Below, in pieces: positions 24,204 through 35,248 of a stretch of 64,000 nt of DNA. The stretch is taken from contig CM042685.1 in assembly GCA_023614405.1 (NCBI GenBank), positions 85,798,684-85,862,683 on the forward strand. Reading direction: 5' to 3'. Under the pieces are notes generated by a model. It was given only the letters and a program-made list of their open reading frames with translations. It was not told the origin of the DNA and made no database searches. Every line of letters begins with the position of its first letter. Position 1 is the stretch's first letter. The DNA comes from Avena insularis (lineage: Eukaryota; Streptophyta; Magnoliopsida; Poales; Poaceae). The translations under genes were made by a program, and so were the position numbers.

Positions 24204-24364
24204 AAGCTTGCAAGTAAAGCTAGGATTGGGTATCAAGTGGTGTAAGCTTGCTAATTTAATAGCTTGCTCATTCAACTAGTAGCATTAGGCTTGCATAAGT
24301 TGGGTATCTTGCAAGTGTTAGCTTGCAAGGTTGCAAGTGTTAGCTTGCATGTGGTAGCTTGCCT
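24204..24364. repeat. AGCTTGCA-rich minisatellite within the 3' LTR
   Basis: The words AGCTTGCAAG, TAGCTTGC and GTTAGCTTGCA recur many times in about 160 bases, partly as 20-bp units (GCAAGTGTTAGCTTGC). The other LTR has the same block at 33876-34036 with slightly different unit composition. Confidence 0.8.
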
Positions 24365-25587
24365 TGTGCAGAGCAGTGGTTGAAGTTCTCCTCGGCTTCT
24401 TCCTCATAGTATCCTCATTCTTCCTCGTATCCTTGGTCGGTAGTAGCGTCTATAAATAAATACGAGGTACACAATCACCAAACAATACTTAACTATTTCT
24501 AATCATCACACAAAGGTTCACACTACATGATCTAGCATCATCACTAACATTACAAGATTAAAACATTTGTCTCATTTATTTTATTTGAGAAAAGTAATTT
24601 CTAATCATTGAAAAACTACTTCATATTTAATATTCTCTGACTAAAGCATGGGAACATGTTGACACATGTCATCACCACATATTTCAGTGCATGTGAATTT
24701 GATTTAAAGTGGTGTCACAATTTAATAAGGTTTAACCTTTTTATGTTATTTAATTAAAGTGACTAGAAATGCCAATGTGGAATTCTTTTATTACTTGATC
24801 ATTATTTCTGTAAGTAAATCTATATATCTTTACATATTATGAAAGGTATGGTTAAATGTGATTTTTGAGAGTTGGAATCAACTCAAAAGCCCTTATGGTT
24901 GAATTTTGAAATATGTTTGAATGCATAAAAGCTTTTGAATTGCTATTTTTACCATGGGTGATCTACAAATTTAAATGGTTTGAATCCAATGGGCTTGGAT
25001 TAAGCATTCAAGTACCTTTCTAAAAAAATTGGTTTCATGCATTTTGGCTCAGTGAGCGGAGATGGGTTGATTTTTGAATCTAGGTACAGAACTGGGTTTG
25101 AAATTAAATAAATAAATCTGAATTTGAATTAGTGGGTTGCGCGGGATGTTTAACTGGGTCGGCCCACTAAGCACAGCGCACGTGCGGGCTAGTTAAGTGA
25201 GCGACCCCACTCGTCTGTGAGAAAACAAGTGGCGAAGCGGTACGGGGCGATTAGGGTCGTAGGATCTAACTCTAATCGAACGGCTCTGGTTCATCGTCCA
25301 CGTCGGGCAGACAGAACCCTGGCGCGTCTGGTGGGGGTCGTGGGAGGCTCACCGCGGCTCGTACGAAGGTCGTCGACGGGGGCGAACAATGAATTCGACG
25401 AGGGCGATTCTCCTAGTACCGACAGCTTCTCTTGGGGCGGCTCCAATCGATGGCACCTCCCTTCCTCCGCAGCGGCGAACTCCGGTGAAATTCCGGCCAC
25501 CTGGTGCTTGCCTTTCTCCGGGAGTGAGTGGGTGTGATCAGTGAGAGGTGGGGAGTGAATTGGTGTGAAGAAAACGAGAGGGGGGCT

Positions 25588-25596
25588 CCTTTTATA
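25588..25596 (-). promoter_or_regulatory. TATA box of the 3' LTR
   Basis: On the minus strand this reads TATAAAAGG within CCACTATAAAAGGAGCC; it is conserved at 35241-35248 in the other LTR. It precedes a GC-rich transcribed-looking region in element orientation. Confidence 0.65.
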
Positions 25597-26857
25597 GTGG
25601 CTGTAGAGGAACGAATGGCGCAGTGGAGTTTCGTCGGGTCGCTGCAAATGAAGCTAACTGCATGGTCAAGGTAAGGGATTTGCATTGCCTCCTCTAAGCT
25701 GAATGGCTTGATGGTGAGGCATTTGGTGGTGCGAAACGGTTGGAACACGTCGACGCTCTGGGCGGCTCCAACGGAAGTCTTAATGGCGCATAGGCGCTCC
25801 TGGTCATGGGGCGGTGAACGAGCATGTCTAGGCGGTTCCTAGTACGATGGTGATCACGTACGCAAGCGGTGAAGACGGGGCGTGGTTTGTGCGAGCATGT
25901 CGAGCGTGGTGCTCTGGCGCGCTCTCAGCATGGATGCAAAGAGAATGGTCGCGCATGTTCTGGGTGGTCCAGTGGCTTGCAGGGTCCAAGCGTTGGACAG
26001 GGAGTGGCGATGGACGGTGGAGTGCCTGCTACACAAGGTTGGCGAGGCTAGTTAGTCTTGTAGCTTGCTGTCGACATTGGGGTTGGCAAGGTGAGGCTTG
26101 GCATGCTTGCCATTAATGGCATGGTCTGGTTAAAGTGAGCTAGAGGGGTTAAACAAGTTATATGATCTACTGAGGGTGTAGAGTGAGCTAGATACGGAAC
26201 AAGTTAGGCCAAAATTACTACACACTATAGTGTTTAATGTTTGTTTGATTTGTATCTGCAAGATGTTTGATAAAATGTCCGCAAGAACTTTGAATTTGAA
26301 TTTTGGATTCAAACTTGGTGGGTTTGCTAGGCACATACTAGGGAGTGTTTGGTTAGTTGGATTAGTCAAGGGGCACTGGCTTGGTTGGGTTTTGAAAATG
26401 GGTGATCTTCGCATATGATAAAGATTCAATTTTGAATTGTGATTTGAATGAGGTTGCCAAATGTTTCCGTAAGTTTTAAAGGTTGGATTTGATTCACTTT
26501 TACTTGTTCTAGCAAGGGGTGAAAATAATTGGGAAAGTTTCTGTTTGAAATCTTGGACTAGAAACACTCAAAGTGACCTAGTGAGCAAGATTGGCAAAAA
26601 TGACCATTTGCTTTATTTGATTTGTTTTTGACTTTCTCTTGATTTGTTTCTGCATGGAAATGTTTTATATGATGTTATTTTCCTCTTTAACCCATTTCTT
26701 GCTATTTAGGTTAATCACGCAAGTTCATTCATGCACTTATCAAATCATGTCATTCACACATGCATTCAAATGATTTTAATTAATCAATGTTTTTGTTAAC
26801 CCTAATTTTAGTGATTAGAGTTTGATGATCATTGTTTTATATTTTTGGGATGTTACA

Positions 26858-26872
26858 ACCCTTCCCCCTTTA
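26858..26872 (-). other. Polypurine tract of the Tekay element
   Basis: On the minus strand TAAAGGGGGAAGGGT lies directly upstream of the 3' LTR start TGTAACATCCC, after GAGAATTTTCTT. Confidence 0.85.
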
Positions 26873-26904
26873 AAGAAAATTCTCATTCCAAGATTTGAAT
26901 AAGG

Positions 26905-28270
26905 AAGAAAAATATTACCTAGGATTTAAAGAGATCAGGAAACTCCGTCCTGATGTGATCTTCGTGCTCCTAGGTAGCTTCTTCTTCAGTGTGGTTGCTC
27001 CACTGAATCTTGAGAAACTTGATGCTTCGGGTCCTAGTGGTTCGGAAAGATTCTTATAAAATACGGATGGGGACTTCAGGATAGGTCAAGTCATCGTTGA
27101 TCTCAATGGTCCGGTGATCAATGTTCTTGAAAACTTCGGTCTTCTCCGGAACTTCAAGGAATTTGCGAAGTAACGATATATGGAACACATTGTGCACTGC
27201 TGACATTTCCTCTGGCAGCTCCAATTGATATGATACCTCTCCTCGACGATTCAGAATCTTGAGGGTTCTGATATATCTGGGGGCTAACTTTCCTTTGAGC
27301 TAGAAACGCCGCATTCCCTTCAAAGGAGACACTTTGAGATACACGAAATTCGATATTGAAAGCGAGGTCTCACGCCTCTCGGTCGCGAACTCTTCGCTTT
27401 GATCAAGGTCTTGAGGTGCTCACGAATCTTGTGCACTTTCTCTTCGCTTATCGAGATGTCGGGTCCGAAAATCGACTCTCCTACTTCCACCAATTCAAAG
27501 GGTGCGACACTTCCTTCCATACATGAATTCAAATGGGTCATTTGCAAACTAGCTTGGTAATCAAGTATTGTATGAAAATTTTGTGAAAGTCGACAGCCTT
27601 CCCATTTAGATCCATACTCTAGCACACATGCTCTCAACATATCTTCTAGTATTTGATTTACTCGGCCCGCTTGTCCATCGGTCTAAGGGTGATACACGGT
27701 GCTGAAATCTAGTCGGGTTCCTAAACCATCTTGGACATTCTTCCAGAATCTCGAGGTAAAGTGGGTTCCTCGATACGATACAATGTTCTTGGGGACTCCG
27801 TGCAAACTGACGATTCTAGCAATGTATAACTCCGCTAGCTTCAACTCGTATGTGGTCTCGACCGGTAAGAAATGGGCGATTTTGGACAATCATCAACTAT
27901 GACCCAGATAGAGTCATTTCCCAAAGAGAAGTAGGCAATACGGTGATAAAGTCCATTCCAATGGAATCCCATTTCCATTCCTAATCAGAAGCGTTGAATG
28001 GTCCCGGTCTTTGATGTCCCGCCTTGACTCTATGACATATATCACACTTGGCGATATAGCTTCTGATTTCTCTCTTCATCTTATGCCACCAAAATTGTTC
28101 CTTCAAATCCTGATACATCTTCGTTCCTCCGGGGTGGATAGAATAAAGAGTATCATGGGCCTCTTTCAAAATCACTTCTTTCAATTCCAAATCTGCTTCA
28201 GACACAAAGGCGCCTTTGTACCACATAACTCCTTCTTCGTCTTCCGTGAATCAGTTTGTTTATACCGACA
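26905..28270 (-). pseudogene. Integrase with C-terminal chromodomain of the Tekay element
   Basis: The zinc-binding part (28226-27990) shows HDTLYSIHPGGTKMYQDL and CDICHRVKAG. In the core, the motif expected to read IVSDRGT has Tyr for Asp (codon 27773-27775) and the expected GQxER has Gly for Glu (codon 27665-27667), so two of the three catalytic acids are gone. A frame at 27640-27320 continues into the C-terminal domain. Between about 27080 and 26920 the minus strand reads YPEVPIRIL, stop, SFRTTRTRSIKFLKIQWS and EHEDHIRTEFPDLFK, a typical chromodomain with the conserved W replaced by a stop before EHED. The chromodomain would direct integration to marked chromatin. Confidence 0.85.
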
Positions 28271-28339
28271 CGATGTTTGATTTCATCGATACTAGCATTT
28301 CTTTCAAGGCCTCCTTGATCCGACCGATCAAAGTGGGTT

Positions 28340-28800
28340 GAAGTTCTATGCTATCCAAAAATCTTCACTTACTAATTCCATTCGAAATCTTCTATCTCTT
28401 TGTGCAAACTTGGTTGCTCCTTCAAAATCATAGAGTTCATGGCACAAAGAATCGCTAAGGGCATCTTCTACCACATTGGCTTCACCGGGGTGATAGTGAA
28501 TGTCTAGATCATAGTCCTTCATTATCTCAATCCATCTTCTATGCCTCATATTCAACTCCTTTTGAGTGAATATATACTTTAGGCTCTTGTGATCCGAATA
28601 AATCTCACAACGGTTTCCCATGAGATAATGCCTACATGTCTTCAGGGCTAGAACTACAGGTGCTAGTTCAAGGTCATGGTTGGATAATTCGCTGATGCCG
28701 CTTCAGCCTCGGATACATAAGATATAACTTTTCCTTCTTGCATTAGCACACATCCGAGACCGATCTTGGATGTGTCACAATACACATCGAAGGGCTTTGT
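28340..28800 (-). pseudogene. RNase H domain of the Tekay element
   Basis: The upstream part reads CDTSKIGLGCVLMQEGKVIS, followed by broken frames. The frame 28621-28346 gives [40 protein letters not shown] and [14 protein letters not shown], the usual end of Ty3-type RNase H. Asp residues in CDTS and SDHKSL are retained; the final DALS is retained too. No second RNase H is present, in contrast with the Tat relics. Confidence 0.82.
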
Positions 28801-28889
28801 GATATCTGGCATGATCAAGATTGGGGCTGAAATCAATCTCCTCTTGAGTTCCTAAAAACTCGCTTCACATTTGTCTCCATTCAAACTTC

Positions 28890-29826
28890 TTGTCCTTCTT
28901 CAGAATTGGGTCATGGGTCTTGCAATACCGAGAATCCTTCTACAAACTTGCGGTAGTATCCCGCTAATCCGAGAAATGCACGAACTTGGGTTTGAGTGGT
29001 TGGGGCTTGCCAATCCTCAACATCCTTCACCTTCGCAGGGTCAATGGAAATTCCTCCGTCTGATACGATATGTCCGAGAAATCCTACCTCCTGTAACCAG
29101 AATTCACATTTGCTAAACTTGGCATACATCTGATGCTCTCTAAGGGTTCCAAGAATGGTCCTTATGTGTAGCTCATGTTCTTCTTCTGATTTGAATAGAT
29201 CAGAATGTCATCGATGAAAACAATGACAAACTTATCCAGGAAGTCCATAAAAATCGTATTCATGAGGTTCATGAAATAACTGGGGGCATTGGTTAATCCA
29301 AAAGACATGACAGTATACTCATATAATCCATATCGGGTGGTAAAGGCGTCAATATCCTCTCAAGGCTAATCTTGAGTTGATGATAGCCAATTCTAAGATC
29401 AATCTTAGAAAACACTTTGGCACCAAATAACCGTCAAACAGATCATCTATCTTTGGCAATGGGTACTTGTTCTTGATGGTGACATCATTCAACTTCCGAT
29501 AATCCGCATAACAAATGGTTACCCATCTTTCTTGTCTACAAACAAAACAGTGATCTCCATGGTGACGCACTTGGTTGAATCAATCCAATTTCTAGCTTGG
29601 CATCCAGTTGCTTCTTCATTTCCACTAGTTCAGACGGGTTCATACTATATGGTCTCTGGGCTATGGGTCCGGTTCCAGAGATTAGTTCAATGATAAACTC
29701 GATATCCCGATATGGGGGCATACCGAGCAAAACATCTGGAAATACATCGGGGTATTCACAGACTATTCGGAGTTGGTCAATGGTTGGTTGGGCCATACTC
29801 TTGTTGCACTTGAATTGACGGGGCAA
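28890..29826 (-). pseudogene. Reverse transcriptase domain of the Tekay element
   Basis: The frame 29826-29536 contains FPDVLLGMPPYRDIEFIIEL and QRPYSMNPSELVEMKKQL, the usual approach to RT. The next frames give [20 protein letters not shown], then the catalytic FIDDILIYS (FIDD codons at 29207-29218), and KFSKCEFWLQEVGFLGHIVS and VRAFLGLAGYYRKFVEGFS at 29129-28911. At least three frameshifts and several stops divide it. Confidence 0.88.
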
Positions 29827-29849
29827 GGTTTCAGATACATGCTCTAATC

Positions 29850-30310
29850 GATATTCCTACTGTATCGTCATGGTTATGGCTTTCTTGGCACAATCAATTA
29901 ATCCTTTGTGTTTGACATCCAATCCATTCCAAGTACTACTTCCAAACCTTTAGTTCCAAGTACTATTAGATTAGCATAAAATCTATACCATGGATTCGGA
30001 TAGGCACCTTGCAAATTTGTCTAGCTTTGGTGGTTGAACCGTATTTGAACAATCATAACATGCTTCAATTTGGTTGGTTGAATCTTAGTAGTGCATGCAA
30101 ATTCTTCAAGAATAAATGAGTGTGATGCTCCGTAATCAAAAAACACTCTTGCAAGTACCGAAAGTTAATAGAAAACAAACCCAAGACGACATCCGGTGCT
30201 TCTTTGGCTTCTTCAAAGATGTATGAGAAAGAGACTGCTATGTGTTGAGCGAATTCCTGGGCAAACCTTCTTCCGGCTGAACACGATGTCGATGCCGAAA
30301 GCATTTGCAT
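29850..30310 (-). pseudogene. Aspartic protease of the Tekay element
   Basis: The minus strand reads APDVVLGLFSIN and, after a frameshift, RVFFDYGASHSFILEEFA (near 30130), matching the chromovirus protease motif F(D)TGASHSF with Tyr in place of Thr beside the catalytic Asp. Further downstream the coding is shifted several times. Confidence 0.75.
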
Positions 30311-30334
30311 TGGGGCTGCAATCTTCTTGGGTCA

Positions 30335-31333
30335 CTATTGAATAGTGACCTTTGGTTCCACATTCGAACAAGTCACTTGCGACTTGTCCTTTGTTGCAAC
30401 AGGCACAACATTGCTTCTAGTCCTCGGGGAAGTGTTGGTGTTGGTGGCAGTATTGTTGTTGTTGAACTTGGGTGGTACACGGGTGAAATTGCTGGAGTTG
30501 CCGGTTGTTGTGGTTTCCTCCGGCCTTGGGTTTCCACGGTTGAGATAGATCTGACGGTTCCTCGGGTTTGTTGGTTCTTGGGCCAAACCTCGGAGATGGG
30601 TTACGATACTTTGGTGTATGGTGGGTTCTCGTTGATGCATCATGCGCGCTTATGCTCGTTGGCTTGGTTGATCTCTCCTTCCATCTGACTGGCAGAATCA
30701 ACTAAGGCTTCAATATCGGCAAAGGGGATATTGACTAACACCATCTGCATCTCATTGTGCAGACCATTCAAGAATCTCTCTTTCTTCTTGGCTTCAGTGT
30801 CGATCTCATTCGGTGCATACCTAGCTAATGACAAGAATTTGTCACAGATTCCACCATCGTCATCCTTCCTGCTTCACCCCTCGAATTCATCCTCATCCTC
30901 TTGATCAAACCCGTGGCACATGGGTTCCGCTTAAACTTGACTTTGAACTCTTCCCAAGTCATCACCGACCATCATTGCAGGAACGTTGTTCCACCATGCT
31001 CTTGCATCTCCGGACAGATAGTGGGTAGCAAACAACACTTTATCGTTAGCTTCCACTCCTGCAACTTCCAGATTGTTCTCCATGGTTTTCAACCAATCAT
31101 CTGCATCTAGGGGCTCTTCTGAGTTAGTGAAAACGGGTGGATTGGTGTTCTGGAAATTCTTGAGCTTAGATCCATGGTTGTTCTGATTTCCATGGCCTTG
31201 ATTGTTGTTGGCCATCTAAGCTATCTTTCGAAGGGTGGCTAAGTTGGCTTGACGTTCGGCTCTTTCGGCTTCGCCGTCAGAAACAACCATTTGCAAGAGT
31301 TCAACATCGGGTCCGGGGCTGAGTTGCTTCCTT
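30335..31333 (-). pseudogene. Gag of the Tekay element
   Basis: The first ATG (31333-31331) directly follows CAG and starts MPPKEATQPRT; after a frameshift the chain goes on with SDGEAERAERQANLATLRKI, a stop, MANNNQGHGNQNNHG and NPPVFTNSEEPLDADDWLKT (Gag domain), HYLSGDARAWW, then LARYAPNEIDTEAKKKERFL at 30830-30770 and an Arg/Asn/Thr-rich tail. The expected zinc knuckle can be glimpsed as CSNVEPKVTIQ only. LARYAPNE is shared with the Gag at the right end of the window. Confidence 0.83.
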
Positions 31334-31336
31334 CGG
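31334..31336 (-). promoter_or_regulatory. Putative splice acceptor directly before gag ATG
   Basis: On the minus strand TATTTTCTCATAATCTACC-TCAATCTTCAG is followed immediately by ATGCCTCC. A pyrimidine-rich run and CAG touching the start codon also occur before the gag of the right-hand chromovirus (ACCACAG then ATGCCTCC at 63242). Confidence 0.5.
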
Positions 31337-31568
31337 AGGCATCTGAAGATTGAGGTAGATTATGAGAAAATAGGGAAACTTCTAAGGTTCAAGGTTTTGA
31401 GAAGTTTTTAAAGTTTGACTCAAATTTTTCTAGGAAGTTGCTTTTCATTCATTCATAGCACACGATACAAACACACACCACAAAGGAAAACAGATGGTTT
31501 TAGGAACCATTCAGAAGCTACGATATGGTGGGAGAATACAACTCACTAACGCTAGTGCTCAAGTGCTA

Positions 31569-32348
31569 CTACTCCTTGGAGTCAGTGTTCTCATCATCCT
31601 CATCATCATCATCATCATCATCATCGATGAAGACGAAGTCATCCTCATCGGTGAAGAAGTCCATGGCCTAATCCTCCATAAAGTCATCATCATCATTGAG
31701 ATAGGAGTAGGGGTCTCCATGAAGGTCTTCCACTGCATTCTCCCTCTCCTCCAACTCCATATCTCTCTCGTGGATGGTCTCCTCCAAATCCGTGATCCGA
31801 TGGCGAAGACGGGTCATGATGCGCTCCTTCTTGTCGAGCTGACGACGATGAGACTTACGATCCTTCACTAGCATGGCGATGGTCTGATCCTTCTTGGAGG
31901 CGGCGGCGCATTTGTGGTTAGCGAGGAACGGCATTGTCCAACTCCTTCTAACGATCATACATCACGAAGCCGAGGTGGTCCAATTGACTCTTCATCTCGT
32001 GGTGATATGGGGCCTCAGCTGTCCCATCACATCACGCCTTGGGTAGAACTCAAAGTGGGTACCCTTGTTTTTATTGATACTCGCCATAGATGGGCAAGAG
32101 CTTCCTCGCATGGCCTCGCAAGTCCATCGAGTCATTGTTCTCTCTTAAGGTGAACTGAATTCTCCGTAGTGGGAGGTTTAATATTTCCTAGACTTTCCAC
32201 AACTAGCCAATGTAGATCTTCTCCTTCCGATCATTGAGCTGAGCTCAAGAACTCGTGGTGTGGACGCCCAGACACCGGGTCCAAGTCACGCCAAAGATGA
32301 GGTCTCCTCCATTCCAACCGATAAAACTTAATATACTTCACGCCCATC
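31569..32348 (-). pseudogene. Pre-gag ORF of the Tekay element: coiled-coil protein with acidic tail
   Basis: Between the PBS and gag, on the same strand as gag. A start MGVKYIKFYRLEWRRPHLW lies at about 32346; frames then change (stops near 32230-32060). The frame 31958-31671 contains KKERIMTRLRHRITDLEETI and HERDMELEERENAVEDL, a clear heptad-like coiled coil, then YSYLNDDDDFMED, a stop, and DEDDFVFIDD followed by a run of Asp encoded by a (TCA)n microsatellite, ending ENTDSKE and TAG at 31571-31569. It is not Gag and I know no named family for it. A similar coiled-coil ORF with acidic end sits before gag in the other chromovirus (62201-63010). Confidence 0.6.
31590..31628. repeat. (TCA)n microsatellite
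   Basis: CATCATCATC-type run inside the pre-gag ORF. On the minus strand it encodes consecutive Asp residues, so its length sets the length of the acidic tail. Confidence 0.85.
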
Positions 32349-32558
32349 AATAAGAGTATAGGATGAGTAAGTTAGTAGAGTGATCAAGTGTCAAATTTTA
32401 TGTACTTTGCAAGAATTTTGAGGAACATGAATTTTCATGAAAGAATCCAAGTGATAAGAATGGGAATAAGTTTTTGTAAATACTCACTTCCTTTGGTTTT
32501 GAAACTTAGTTTTTGATTCGAATGTCCATTCTAACTATGGTATCCTATGGTCAGGATG

Positions 32559-32570
32559 GCTCTGATACCA
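32559..32570 (-). other. Primer binding site (initiator tRNA-Met type)
   Basis: On the minus strand TGGTATCAGAGC follows the 5' LTR end after the 3-base spacer AGT. This 12-base word is the standard plant tRNA-iMet primer site. Confidence 0.9.
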
Positions 32571-33875
32571 ACTTGTCAACACCCAGATATTTAATCCTAG
32601 ATGTCATATGCCATACATCGCAATCCTGTGATTACCATTATTAGACATAACAGATTTGGATATCATAGTGCATCATCCATTACAAACCATACATCAGGTC
32701 TTATACGTATAAGGATCTCATGATCCAGTTCTTAATACAACTCAAGCAATGAATAACGAAAGATAACGATAGCGAAGCGAAGCTCCATCTTCGGGTCACA
32801 GTATGCCGACGATGGGAGATGATCCTAGTTGTCGAATCCTTCCTGCGTCCATCATCCTGGTACTTTCTTCATAGTCTCGCCACGGAATAGCTGTGGACAA
32901 AGCCATGAGTACTCTTTAAGTACTCGCAAACTAATACTAACAAGTTAAGGGGTTTTTTGTAGTAGGATACTAAGCTCTAGGGTTGTTTTGCAAAAAGCCA
33001 AATTTACTCTACAAAGTTCAGAAGCAAAGAAAACTAGTTGAAAGTTTTATAACACCTAAGTGGGAACTTGAATTTCATATAACAACTCTTTGTGGTCATG
33101 TCAAAGTCACAAATCATTTCACAAGTGGTTTTGAACACATCTAACGGGGGAACAGTATGGCCACTCCAACTGTCCATAACCGTGGACGCAGCTATTCGAA
33201 TAGTTTGACACTCTGCAGAGATTATACACTTTCACCACTACATTGGATACATCCGTCAGGAACAATCCTGAATTTACATACTTAGTATGTGGATAATCAA
33301 TCTTAACCTTTCAATTACATGCCCTAGTATAGGCACCTCTCCTGTGAGTTTGGCCTCCCAACCATGACCAACTGTCATCTTGGGTACTGCACAGGTGGAT
33401 AATCTTCACAAGGTAGCCTCATCTCAGACCTTGGCTGTAAGGGAACCCATACTATGTTATATAAATTTCAAGTCAAGCCTTACCCAATTTTCGGGTATTG
33501 TGGTTGTACGGTAAAATTGGAATGGTATCGCATCCAGACAACAATCAGTGTTATGAAGGGCTAAGGCTCATGCCTCAACATTTTCATCATCAAATCATCC
33601 GTGTTCAAGAACACATGTCAAAACATTTCAAAGAGAATGACCGATCATTCTAAGGTTTTCATGACAATTTTCTCCAAGTTTTCGCATGTTAAGTTGAACA
33701 AGTTTTATTCTTTGCACTAGCATCTACAAGTGGTAAATACTAGTGGTGGGTAATAAACAAGTGTATATTATCTAGGCCAAGTTTTATGCTCTTTATGCTA
33801 CCTTCAATTATCTTTTTAGAATCTAAAAGTCACTATGTAAACTCTAAGAGAAAGCTTTGATAAAGAAAATAAAGT

Positions 33876-34036
33876 ATTAAGCTTGCAAGTAAAGCTAGGA
33901 TTGGGTATCAAGTGGTAAGCTTGCTAATTTAATAGCTTGCTCATTCAACTAGTAGCATTAGGCTTGCATAAGTACTATTCAGTAAGTGTTAGCTTGCAAG
34001 GTTGCAAGTGTTGGCTTGCATGTGTTAGCTTGCCTT
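33876..34036. repeat. AGCTTGCA-rich minisatellite within the 5' LTR
   Basis: Counterpart of 24204-24364; units AGCTTGCAAG and GTTAGCTTGC recur, with a different number and small changes. Confidence 0.78.
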
Positions 34037-35240
34037 CAGTGCAGTAGCAAGGTTGAAGTTCTCCTCGGCTTCTTCCTCGTAGTATCCTCCTTCCTCCTCG
34101 TATCCTTGGCCAGACTAGCGCCTATAAATAAATACGAGGTACACAATCACCAAACAATACTTAATTATTTCTAATCATCAGAAATGTTCACACTAGATGA
34201 TCTAGCATCATCACTAACATTACAAGATTAAAACATTTGTCTCATTTATTTTATTTGAGAAAAGTAATTTCTACTCATTGAAAAACTACTTCATATTTAA
34301 TATTCTCTGACTAAAACGTGAAATCATGTTGACACATGTCATCACCACATATTTCAGTACATGTGAATTTGATTTAAAGTGGTGTCACAATTTAATAAGG
34401 TTTAACCTTTTTATTTTATTTAATTAAAGTGACTAGAAATGCCTATGTGGCATTCTTTTATTACTTGATCATTATTGATGTAAGTAAATCTATATATCTT
34501 ATATATTCTGAAAGGTATGGTTAAATGTGATTTTTGAGAGTTGGAATCAACTCAAAAGCTCTTATGGTTGAATTTTGAAAAATGTGTGAATGCAGAAAAG
34601 CTTCTGCCTTGTTATTTTTACCATGGGTGATCTACAAATCTAAATGGGTTGAATCCAATAGGCTTGGATTAAGAATTCCAGTACCTTTCTAATAAAATTG
34701 GTTTCATGCATTTTGGTTCAATGAGTCGAGATGGGTTGATTTTTGAATCTAGGTACGTAATCGTTTGAAATTAAATGAATAAATCTAAATTTGAATTGGT
34801 GGGTTGCGCGGGATGTTTAATTGGGTCGGCCCACTACGCACAGCGCACGGGCGGGCTGGTTAAGTGAGCGACCACACTCGTCAGTGATACAACGAGTGGC
34901 GAAGCGGTACGTGCGATTAGGGCCGTAGGATCTAACTCTAATCGAATGGCTCTGGTTCATCGTCCACGTCGGGCAAACAGAACCCTAGCGCGTCCGGTGG
35001 GGGTCGTGGGAGGCTCACCGGGGCCCAGACGAAGGTCGGTGACGGGGACGAACGATGAAGTCGACGAGGGTGATTCTCCTGGTACCGACAGCTTCTCCTG
35101 GGGAGGCTCCAATCGACGACGCCTCTCTTCCTCTGAAGTGGCGAACCCCGGTGAAACTCCGGCCACCTGATGCTCACCTTGCTCCGGGAGGGAGTGCGTG
35201 TGATCAGTGAGAGGTGTGAAGAAAACGGCAAGGAGGCATA

Positions 35241-35248
35241 CTTTTATA
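35241..35248 (-). promoter_or_regulatory. TATA box of the 5' LTR
   Basis: On the minus strand TATAAAAG within CCACTATAAAAGTATGCC. It is the likely promoter for the element's genomic RNA and is conserved with 25588-25596. Confidence 0.65.

Larger units (their letters stand above)
22838..26857 (-). repeat. 3' LTR of the Tekay element
   Basis: Plus-strand ends are TGTCAACACCC and GGGATGTTACA; in element orientation TGTAACATCCC...GGGTGTTGACA. It aligns along its length with 32574-36467. It contains a TATAAAAGG on the minus strand, a GC-rich block at 25140-26100 (U3/R region in element orientation) and an AGCTTGCA-rich minisatellite at 24204-24364. Confidence 0.92.

Noticed and set aside
25217..25750. 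ORFs on both strands in the Tekay LTR GC-rich block (and at 34938-35271)
   Set aside because: Same block in both LTRs, no domain, located beside the TATA box; treated as LTR leader.
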